Source: a virus
Virus record (IMG/VR): IMGVR_UViG_3300025872_000155
Coordinates: 1 to 34,950 of that record
Reading direction: 5' to 3' (one strand)
DNA length: 34,950 nucleotides
In this document: one piece after another, positions 30,029 through 34,950 of the stretch
Position numbering within the stretch: position 1 is the stretch's first letter
Layout of the letters: every line of letters begins with the position of its first letter
Notes under the pieces: generated by a model
Told to the model about the DNA's origin: nothing
The model's input: only the letters and a program-made list of their open reading frames with translations
The model's database searches: none
Position numbers and translations under genes: made by a program

Positions 30029-30631
30029 ATGTCGCATGATCAAGTGCGAGCCTTTCGGGCGGCTGACTGGGTCGTAAAACCCGCACCCTTGGCCGACGGT
30101 CAGAGGATGGTTCGCGAACATCACTACGCACGCGGCGGCAGTAACACCTGCGTGTATATGCACGGCTTGTACAGACGCAGCGACGATACGCTCTGCGGAG
30201 TGGCATGGTGGCTGCCGCCGACGCGCGTCGCATGTGAGAGCGTCAACAAGGCTGATTGGAAGCGCGTGCTGTCGTTGACTAGGCTGGTGGTATTACCGAA
30301 CGTGCCCGCGCCTAACGCGGCATCCTATTTGATTGGACGGTCAATTAGGTTAATTCGCGCGGAGGGCCGTTTCGTATCGCTGGTCACTTACGCCGACGAG
30401 TACATGGGCCACACGGGCGGCATTTATCGCGCAACCAACTGGCGGTACGTCGGCCGCACGGGGCCGTACCCGCGCTGGGAAACCGCTGAGGGCAAGCAGG
30501 TCGCCGTTAAAGCCACGGTTAATCGCACAAAGGCTGAAATGCTCGCGTTAGGGCACCACCGCGTAGGTGCGTACTACAAGCATAAGTTTGTGATGCACTT
30601 ACACCCCGCCCCCTCCGAAAAGAGGATTTGA
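30029..30631 (+). CDS. Mom-family DNA-modification protein (adenine acetamidation-type, GNAT-like fold)
   Basis: A 200-aa protein. Conserved Mom-family pieces are in order: REHHYARGGSNTCVYMHGLY (29-48), LCGVAWWLPP (55-64), WKRVLSLTRLVVLPNVPAPN (77-96), SYLIGRSIRLIR, then LVTYADEYMGHTGGIYRATN (119-137) with WRYVGRTGPYPRW. The YAD..xGHxGxIYxAxNWxYxG block is the strongest signature of phage Mu Mom. Mom changes adenine to N6-carbamoylmethyladenine and protects phage DNA from host restriction. Whether this homologue makes the same base is not known. The gene has more AT-ending codons than the gene before it. Its stop codon lies inside the -35 box of the next promoter. Confidence 0.82.
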   Translation: MSHDQVRAFRAADWVVKPAPLADGQRMVREHHYARGGSNTCVYMHGLYRRSDDTLCGVAWWLPPTRVACESVNKADWKRVLSLTRLVVLPNVPAPNAASYLIGRSIRLIRAEGRFVSLVTYADEYMGHTGGIYRATNWRYVGRTGPYPRWETAEGKQVAVKATVNRTKAEMLALGHHRVGAYYKHKFVMHLHPAPSEKRI

Positions 30632-30656
30632 CACCCCTCCCCACCTGCCCCATAGT
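30628..30656 (+). promoter_or_regulatory. Repeated promoter cassette, copy 1
   Basis: TTGACA (30628-30633), 17-base spacer, CATAGT (30651-30656). The -10 lies in a near inverted repeat TGCCCC-ATAGTC-GGGACA, followed by TCGAATAGGAGA with the Shine-Dalgarno of the 68-aa gene. The TGA of the mom-like gene is part of the -35. Copies 2 and 3 are at 33041 and 33881. Confidence 0.8.
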
Positions 30657-30680
30657 CGGGACATCGAATAGGAGATCGTC

Positions 30681-30887
30681 ATGAGCACACCCCGCCAAGT
30701 CAACGCCGCCCTCAAGAAGATGAGCTCCAAGCACACCTTCCACCGCAACCAGCTCGGTGGCTGCTACTACTACTTCGCGGGCGGCGCCTTCGAGGTCCCC
30801 TCGCTCTACATGTGGACGATCAGCGACTACCCGCTGGAGCGGATCCTCGACCACTACAAGGCGGCCGTCGCCGCGCAGGAGGCCTAG
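30681..30887 (+). CDS. Small conserved phage protein (68 aa)
   Basis: A 68-aa protein with KHTFHRNQLGGCYYYFAGGA followed by FEVPSLYMWTISDYPLERIL. I recognise the GxxYxYF...S.Y...I...PLE..L pattern from small phage and plasmid proteins of unknown function. The AGGAG Shine-Dalgarno comes from the promoter cassette. It is the first of three closely spaced genes (gaps of 2 to 3 bases). Confidence 0.7.
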   Translation: MSTPRQVNAALKKMSSKHTFHRNQLGGCYYYFAGGAFEVPSLYMWTISDYPLERILDHYKAAVAAQEA

Positions 30888-30890
30888 GCC

Positions 30891-31169
30891 ATGAGCACCA
30901 AGCACATCGTCACCGCCTACTGCCCCTTCGGGCTCGGTGAAATCGCGGTCGACATCGTCTACACCTACACGCCGGGGCGCCCGGCGCGCGGCCCCAGCTA
31001 CGCCAGCGGCGGCGAGCCCGCCGATCCCCCGGAGGTCGAATTTGTCTCGGCCGCGCTGCCCGAGGGCACGCTCAATCCCCATCACCAGACGATGCTGGTA
31101 GAGTGGGCCGAGGAGTGGCTCGCAGCCGAGGGCTACGACACCGCCGTCACCAACGCAGAGGAGTTCTGA
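30891..31169 (+). CDS. Conserved phage accessory protein (92 aa), unknown function
   Basis: A 92-aa acidic protein. The segment VDIVYTYTPGRPARGPSYAS then GGEPADPPEVEFVSA resembles small phage proteins with a YTPGRP...P.Y.SGGEPA.PPE motif in early regions; role unknown to me. The C-terminus is helical (TMLVEWAEEWLAAEGYDTAV). It starts three bases after the 68-aa gene. Confidence 0.7.
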   Translation: MSTKHIVTAYCPFGLGEIAVDIVYTYTPGRPARGPSYASGGEPADPPEVEFVSAALPEGTLNPHHQTMLVEWAEEWLAAEGYDTAVTNAEEF

Positions 31170-31171
31170 TC

Positions 31172-31459
31172 ATGGCCTACATCGACCGCACGACTTTCGA
31201 AGTCGACCGCATCGCGCACATCGTCGGCAAGACGGGCTACTGCATCGTCTACGCCTACGGCACCGTCGAGGTGACGCTCCGAGGCGAAACCAAGCGCGTC
31301 GAGGCTACCCGCTGGCAGGACAACGACATCCTCTGCGGACGCGCCCTGCTGCACCGTTTCCAGCCCGGCGCCGAGCCCGCGAAGCTGGTGATCACCAGCA
31401 CGTCCGACGGCCGCGAATTTTACAACAGCCACCTCCCCGCCAGCGTTACGTGGGCGTGA
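31172..31459 (+). CDS. Phage accessory protein (95 aa), unknown function
   Basis: A 95-aa protein from ATG 31172, two bases after the previous stop, with GAGGAG upstream; the frame is open further upstream but overlaps the previous gene. It looks like a mixed alpha/beta domain (FEVDRIAHIVGKTGYCIVYA, then YGTVEVTLRGETKRVEATRW). No known motif. Last gene of the transcript that begins at promoter copy 1, before two hairpins. Confidence 0.6.
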   Translation: MAYIDRTTFEVDRIAHIVGKTGYCIVYAYGTVEVTLRGETKRVEATRWQDNDILCGRALLHRFQPGAEPAKLVITSTSDGREFYNSHLPASVTWA

Positions 31460-31476
31460 GAGGTTATTGACGGCGA

Positions 31477-31517
31477 GAGCCCCGCCTAGGGGCTCGACCC
31501 GCCAGCAACTTCGCTGG
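31477..31517 (+). other. Two adjacent stem-loops in the leader of the 191-aa gene
   Basis: GAGCCCC/GGGGCTC (31477-31483 with 31489-31495) and CCAGC/GCTGG (31502-31506 with 31513-31517) lie in the 72-base gap before the 191-aa gene. Neither is followed by a T-run, so they are not clear terminators. They may mark an mRNA processing point or control translation of the next gene. Confidence 0.5.
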
Positions 31518-31531
31518 AATATCTGGAGATC

Positions 31532-32107
31532 ATGACTATGCCATCGATCAGGCTCACCGAGAACCACCGGCGCTGGCTGCGCCTCCTCGCCCGCAACACC
31601 GTGAAGGTTCCCGACAAGCAGGCCGCCTACGACGCCGCCTACGCCGCCGCCGCGCCACTGGTGCGCAAGCTGGTGGAGAAGCGGTACCCGCCGGAGGACA
31701 TGAAGTTGCTGGCTAAGTACGACGTTGCGGGGCCTGACTGCTGCATCCGCGTCATCCTGACCGCCGGGGGTGTCGAGCAGTTTGAATTTCGCACCGACGA
31801 AGAGAGCCCGTGGAGGCCTGATAGAGCCGGCTGCCGCAGCCACCTGTATCAGGCTGACGACGTCACGACTGCCGCTGTGCAGGCGTATGTGGCCGCAATG
31901 GACGCCCTCCGGGAGGCGACTGACGCCAAGCTGCGCGACTACAATTCTTTGATCGGGCACAGCAAGAAACTTGAAGAGGTCGAGGCCGTGTGGCCCGCTG
32001 CCACCGCCCTGCGCGCCACGCTCGACCGTACGCTGCCGGTGACCCTCTCCGAAGACGTCATCGCCCGCATCCGCGCCGATGTCGCCGCCGTTCCTGCGGA
32101 GGCTTGA
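31532..32107 (+). CDS. Phage accessory protein (191 aa), unknown function
   Basis: A 191-aa protein, Ala/Arg/Leu-rich and helical. Pieces are LTENHRRWLRLLARNTVKVP, PLVRKLVEKRYPPEDMKLLA, and CCIRVILTAGGVEQFEFRTD in the middle, then a long helix LREATDAKLRDYNSLIGHSK. No enzyme motif. ATG 31532 or 31538 could be used; GGAG precedes both. I do not recognise the family. Confidence 0.6.
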   Translation: MTMPSIRLTENHRRWLRLLARNTVKVPDKQAAYDAAYAAAAPLVRKLVEKRYPPEDMKLLAKYDVAGPDCCIRVILTAGGVEQFEFRTDEESPWRPDRAGCRSHLYQADDVTTAAVQAYVAAMDALREATDAKLRDYNSLIGHSKKLEEVEAVWPAATALRATLDRTLPVTLSEDVIARIRADVAAVPAEA

Positions 32108-32170
32108 GACGTGAGGAAGCGCACGATTGACGATGTGATCCGGGCCGTTCTGCAATAGAGGATACGACTA

Positions 32171-32461
32171 ATGCCGATGATCCGTAAGAAGTTCGTTGAA
32201 GCCCTCCAATGGGATGGGACACCGCAGGCGCGCAGAACGGTTTCCATTTGGTCGCCGCTTGTGACGCAAACGCTGCATGCCGATGGATCACTCGAAATAC
32301 CGACGTTGGAGGGGCGCATGCGCGCGGATGTTGGTGATTGGATCATTCGCGAATCGTTCCCGACCAGAGGTCGCAGAATTTACTCCTGCAAGCCCGACAT
32401 CTTTGCCGCGACTTATGAGCCGGAAGGTCGCGATGAAGTCGCGGAACAGGTGCGAGCGTAA
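32171..32461 (+). CDS. Conserved small phage protein (TLEGxM...GDWIIR family)
   Basis: A 96-aa protein. IRKKFVEALQWDG at the start, then LEIPTLEGRMRADVGDWIIR and YSCKPDIFAATYEPE match a common small protein found in many phages: VEAxQW, then TLEGxMxxxxGDWII, then CKPDIFxxTYE. Function unknown; often beside early or nucleotide-related genes. AGAGGA nine bases upstream gives a ribosome site. Its DNA is less GC-rich than the 31172 gene. Confidence 0.8.
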   Translation: MPMIRKKFVEALQWDGTPQARRTVSIWSPLVTQTLHADGSLEIPTLEGRMRADVGDWIIRESFPTRGRRIYSCKPDIFAATYEPEGRDEVAEQVRA

Positions 32462-32497
32462 TCGCGAGTTAGTCAAAACCCCTCTAGGAGTAGAGAT

Positions 32498-33004
32498 ATG
32501 ACAGAGAGAGAAGAAGCATTAGAGGAAGCGGCGAAGGTGGTGGATCAGTATACGCGAGTATCTCCGCTCCATAATTACGGCCCCTCGGGCGTCTCCCGGA
32601 CCGAGAAAGCGGCGATGGACGCCGCAGTAGTCATCGCGCAAGACATCCGCGCGCTCAAGTCCTCCTCCCCTCCCCCTAAAGGGGGTGAACGAATTGCGGC
32701 GTTGCGAGAGGCGATGCAAGCGGTTGGTTTGTCCGCGTGGAAACACGCGGGAGAAGACGCCTATTCGCAGGGCATGGACGCGGGCGCACGCCATCAGCTT
32801 GCAGCGTGCCTGCGGGCCATTCGCTATCTCTTACCTGACGGGAAAGCCACGTCGCCGGACGAGAAGGCTGCGAGCGAACACCTCCTCACAGAGAACGCAA
32901 GGCTGAGGGAGGCGCTGGGAAGCATAGCGCGCAATACGTGTTGTGATCCGTGCCGCGAAGCTGCCCTTGTTGCCCGCGCCGCCCTCTCCGAAAGGACAGA
33001 CTGA
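32498..33004 (+). CDS. Helical phage accessory protein (168 aa), unknown function
   Basis: A 168-aa protein. It starts with an acidic helix (REEALEEAAKVVDQYTRVSP); a short proline-rich linker SSSPPPKGGE separates a second part with SQGMDAGARHQLAACLRAIR, and the C-terminus has NTCCDPCREAALVARAAL. The cysteines (CCxxC) might bind metal. The last codons carry the CCGAAAGGA element also found at the ends of other genes here. The next promoter cassette begins 37 bases later. Confidence 0.6.
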   Translation: MTEREEALEEAAKVVDQYTRVSPLHNYGPSGVSRTEKAAMDAAVVIAQDIRALKSSSPPPKGGERIAALREAMQAVGLSAWKHAGEDAYSQGMDAGARHQLAACLRAIRYLLPDGKATSPDEKAASEHLLTENARLREALGSIARNTCCDPCREAALVARAALSERTD

Positions 33005-33040
33005 CGTCGTTAGCCCTGATCCGGCCTGTGGTTAAGTCAT

Positions 33041-33069
33041 TTGACAACCTCTCCTGAATGCCCCATAGT
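33041..33069 (+). promoter_or_regulatory. Repeated promoter cassette, copy 2
   Basis: TTGACA (33041-33046), 17-base spacer, CATAGT (33064-33069). The -10 is inside a perfect inverted repeat TGCCCC-ATAGTC-GGGGCA (33060-33077), followed by TCAGATAGGAGA as in copy 1. This is the most symmetrical copy. Confidence 0.82.
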
Positions 33070-33093
33070 CGGGGCATCAGATAGGAGATGGCA

Positions 33094-33369
33094 ATGACAC
33101 AGATCAAGACCCGCACCGTCACTTGGGGCTCCATCGTAGGTTCCGCCGCCTTCCGCGCGGGCGTCGAGGACTATCAGGCGGGGCGCGCGCCCGACTACGA
33201 CAAGTACCCGCTAGCCAAGGGCAACTGGCAGTACGAGCGCGGGCGGCAGTACGCCGCCGCCTGCGCGGGGCAGGGCAAGACCCCGCAGCGCAACCGCTGC
33301 GGCCGCAGTGTCAGTCGGTCCGCCATCCACGACTTTGCCAACATGTACGGCCCGCAGGGCGTCCTGTGA
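33094..33369 (+). CDS. Small phage protein (91 aa) with YERGRQYA motif
   Basis: The start is ATG 33094 with GGAG six bases upstream; the ATG at 33088 abuts it. The middle, FRAGVEDYQAGRAPDYDKYP then AKGNWQYERGRQYAAAC, recalls small phage proteins with a GxxDYxAGR...W.YERGRQ.A order, loosely like the RMF/CrpP ribosome-modulation fold. That likeness is weak and untested. The C-terminus is basic (GKTPQRNRCGRSVSR). It follows promoter copy 2. Confidence 0.65.
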   Translation: MTQIKTRTVTWGSIVGSAAFRAGVEDYQAGRAPDYDKYPLAKGNWQYERGRQYAAACAGQGKTPQRNRCGRSVSRSAIHDFANMYGPQGVL

Positions 33370-33392
33370 GCTGCGCGGAAAGGAAAATCACA

Positions 33393-33884
33393 ATGTACAC
33401 GATCCTTTGGAGCCGTTCGGGCAATTACGACGGTATTGACTGGGACGACGAACAGACGATCACGTTCCGGCGGAAGCGCAAGGGCTTCGAAGTCGTTTCT
33501 CTCCACCCCGGCGCAGGCTACCACGGCGCGTTCACCGACATTGCTGACCGCATGCTGCTCGATGAGGCCACGGAGTGGCTTAACAATGACGGCTACGCCG
33601 TTGCAAAAAAGACGGCCGGACCCGCCACCCCTCGTCGCAAGACCCACGCCCGCGACTACACGCACACCCGGACGTTCTGCGGCCGCGCCTTGGTTGGCCG
33701 GGCGCAAAGGCAGGCGACGAGCGCCGAACAGACAACATGTGTCATCTGCCTCCGAAAATGGGCGCACAGCATCGAGGGAACCCTTAACCGAGCGATGTCG
33801 GATGCGGTAGACGCGCAAAAAATAATAACTCAGTTGCGCCGCGATCACGCAACGCTTCGTCGAAAAGTGAAAAAGAACCGTTGA
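33393..33884 (+). CDS. Phage accessory protein with C-terminal Cys motif (163 aa)
   Basis: The start is ATG 33393 with GGAAAGGA upstream; a longer frame from 33123 is shadow of the previous gene. Residues 1-70 form one domain (YTILWSRSGNYDGIDWDDEQ, then FEVVSLHPGAGYHGAFTD). The second half has THTRTFCGRALVG ... TTCVICLRKW, a C...CxxC set that may bind zinc, then a basic helical tail (LRRDHATLRRKVKKNR). Possible nucleic-acid binding, inferred from charge only. Its TGA lies inside the -35 box of promoter copy 3. Confidence 0.6.
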   Translation: MYTILWSRSGNYDGIDWDDEQTITFRRKRKGFEVVSLHPGAGYHGAFTDIADRMLLDEATEWLNNDGYAVAKKTAGPATPRRKTHARDYTHTRTFCGRALVGRAQRQATSAEQTTCVICLRKWAHSIEGTLNRAMSDAVDAQKIITQLRRDHATLRRKVKKNR

Positions 33885-33910
33885 CCCCGGCTCCCGATCT
33901 GCCCCATAGT
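33881..33910 (+). promoter_or_regulatory. Repeated promoter cassette, copy 3
   Basis: TTGACC (33881-33886), 18-base spacer, CATAGT (33905-33910), with the flanks TGCCC upstream and CAGGACATCGAATAGGAGA downstream. It is slightly weaker than copies 1 and 2 by match. The stop codon of the 163-aa gene is in the -35 box. Confidence 0.72.
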
Positions 33911-33936
33911 CAGGACATCGAATAGGAGACAGCATC

Positions 33937-34131
33937 ATGATCGACCTTTTCATCGCCATCGACCTCGAAGACAAATATCGCCGTTGGATGCAGGTTGAGC
34001 CCGCCGCTTGGCGGCTCGACGACAGCCACCCTCGCGACACCCGCAGGGTGTTTATTCAGTTGTATCGCGCGTTTCCAAGCGATCTGCTGCTTGAGTACGA
34101 AGTCACCGCCAGCGAAAGGAGCGTCGCATGA
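33937..34131 (+). CDS. Small phage protein (64 aa), unknown function
   Basis: A 64-aa protein: MIDLFIAIDLEDKYRRWMQV, then RDTRRVFIQLYRAFPSDLLL. It follows promoter copy 3 (Shine-Dalgarno AGGAG). Its last codons hold a GAAAGGAG that serves the next gene, whose ATG overlaps its stop (ATGA). Not recognised. Confidence 0.6.
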   Translation: MIDLFIAIDLEDKYRRWMQVEPAAWRLDDSHPRDTRRVFIQLYRAFPSDLLLEYEVTASERSVA

Positions 34132-34478
34132 TTTGCTACTTCCCCGCCATCTGGGACGAGGCCAACACCGTTGGCCTCGCAGCAGGGCGCGCCTGTCGCC
34201 CCATCCCCATGACCGTGCTGCAGGACGGCCGCGTCGTCGAAGTCGTTGACGACGGCATGTGCGGCTTCGGGTGGGTTAAAATTCGCCCCGCCAACGGCAA
34301 ATTCGCGCGCTGGCTGAAGGCTCAGAACATCGGGCACAAGGCATACGACGGCGGCTGGGACGTCAGCGTCCACGCCTTCGGGCAGAGCTGGGAGCGCAAG
34401 AGCGCGACCGCAGCGGCTATGGCTGACGTGCTGGTCAAGCACGGCATCGACGCAACTTCACACAACAGGATCGACTAA
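34128..34478 (+). CDS. Phage accessory protein (116 aa), unknown function
   Basis: A 116-aa protein with DEANTVGLAAGRACRPIPMT, then VVDDGMCGFGWVKIRPANGK and a C-terminal helix (ATAAAMADVLVKHGID). It looks like a compact alpha/beta domain. No known motif. Coupled to the 64-aa gene by overlap and followed one base later by the repeat protein. Confidence 0.6.
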   Translation: MICYFPAIWDEANTVGLAAGRACRPIPMTVLQDGRVVEVVDDGMCGFGWVKIRPANGKFARWLKAQNIGHKAYDGGWDVSVHAFGQSWERKSATAAAMADVLVKHGIDATSHNRID

Positions 34479-34479
34479 A

Positions 34480-34950
34480 ATGGAAAAGAAGATCGTTCGC
34501 ACACCCACCCGCGCCGAAGGCGGCATCACGCCCGAAGAAAAAACCAAGCTCGATGCTCACGCGCAGCTTTGGGTCGGCCGCGCTCTGCGCACGGCCCCCA
34601 TCGAACCGGACAAGATCGTCCCCGCAATCGAGGGAATATACGCAGCGGCCGGTCTGAAGAAGCCCCGCGTCGTGATCGTCCCCTCGCCGCTGGTGATGGC
34701 GATGGCTTACGGCGCGGCAGCCGCCGTATGGTATTCGAGGGGCAAGGCGGCGACCGTCGCGACGACCCTCGCGGCGACCGACGTGGCGACCGACGTGGCG
34801 ACCCGCGCGGCGACCGACGCGGCGACCGACGCGGCGACCGACGAGGCGACCCGCGCGGCGACCGACGAGGCGACCTTTGCGGCGACCTACGAGGCGACCG
34901 ACGAGGCGACCCGCGCGGCGACCTTTGCGGCGACCAACGCGGCGACCTTT
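34480..34950 (+). CDS. Tetrapeptide (A-T-x-x) tandem-repeat protein (partial)
   Basis: This frame runs off the right edge; 157 codons are visible from ATG 34480, one base after the previous stop. Residues 1-89 are a normal domain (GGITPEEKTKLDAHAQLWVG, then IVPAIEGIYAAAGLKKPRVV, MAYGAAAAVWYSRG). From residue 90 to the edge the protein is a four-residue repeat of the form A-A-T-D or E-A-T-R, with the fourth residue varying among D, R, F, Y, N, V and L. I recall phage proteins with similar ATxA runs following a YGAAAAVWYSR segment. Their function is unknown to me. A helical rod or stalk is possible. Confidence 0.75.
   Translation, partial: MEKKIVRTPTRAEGGITPEEKTKLDAHAQLWVGRALRTAPIEPDKIVPAIEGIYAAAGLKKPRVVIVPSPLVMAMAYGAAAAVWYSRGKAATVATTLAATDVATDVATRAATDAATDAATDEATRAATDEATFAATYEATDEATRAATFAATNAATF
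34747..34950 (+). repeat. 12-bp in-frame tandem repeat, 17 units to the window edge
   Basis: Seventeen consecutive 12-bp units, consensus GCG-GCG-ACC-GAC with variation mostly in the first and last codons (GAG or GTG for the first; CGC, TTT, TAC, AAC for the last). The second and third codons (GCG ACC) are nearly constant. The array continues beyond the window. Confidence 0.95.

Noticed and set aside
32111-32158. A 15-codon GTG frame between two plus-strand genes
   Set aside because: Too short to judge, without a clear ribosome site; may be a remnant of a deleted gene.
33094-33369. RMF/CrpP-type ribosome modulation factor
   Set aside because: Only a loose likeness in glycine and aromatic spacing; the key residues of RMF cannot be lined up by eye, so no function was assigned.
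1-34950. CRISPR array, tRNA gene, insertion sequence or integrase
   Set aside because: No spaced direct repeats of CRISPR type, no cloverleaf seen by eye, no transposase or integrase motifs in any frame. The only arrays are in-frame coding repeats.

Overview
The window is part of a GC-rich genome of a tailed bacteriophage (Caudoviricetes), or a prophage of that kind. Its gene set is podovirus-like: terminase, a very large portal protein, scaffold and HK97-type capsid genes, head-tail adaptors, a P22 gp10-like nozzle protein, and several fibre or spike genes, with no tape-measure or sheath gene. The host cannot be read directly. High GC, sigma70-like promoters, a DnaA box and a Tat-like signal suggest a proteobacterium, perhaps an alphaproteobacterium (inference).

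Late block, minus strand, transcribed right to left from about 27.8 kb to 1. The order is: small HTH protein, small membrane protein, TerS, six very small coupled genes, TerL, portal, a 75-aa protein, a 1301-aa polyvalent protein with an ADP-ribosyltransferase-like domain, a 492-aa basic KGG-repeat protein, a small protein, a GroES-like protein, a scaffold candidate, a 195-aa protein, a terminator, a candidate promoter, a decoration candidate, major capsid protein, and a run of small basic or structural proteins. Then come fibre/spike genes, an adaptor, a Zn-ribbon protein, a large receptor-binding spike, a lysis cassette (membrane coiled-coil protein, GH108 endolysin, holin), a second adaptor and the nozzle protein, which runs off the left edge. 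Most neighbours overlap by 1 to 4 bases (ATGA/TGATG), so translation is probably coupled.

Control region, about 27.85 to 29.3 kb. A leftward HTH protein with two HTH copies is coupled to a 66-aa single-HTH relative. A separate 93-aa gene has a near-consensus promoter, with a perfect DnaA box in its spacer, and a strong terminator. An AT-rich divergent intergenic region carries three copies of a CAGACTGTC operator-like core; one lies on the -35 box of the rightward promoter.

Accessory block, plus strand, 29.3 kb to the right edge. It holds short, mostly unknown genes, a Mom-family DNA-modification gene (anti-restriction), and a promoter cassette reused three times (TTGAC-N17/18-CATAGT inside an inverted repeat). 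The window ends inside a gene made of a 12-bp in-frame tandem repeat. No replication genes, integrase, tRNA or CRISPR array were seen.
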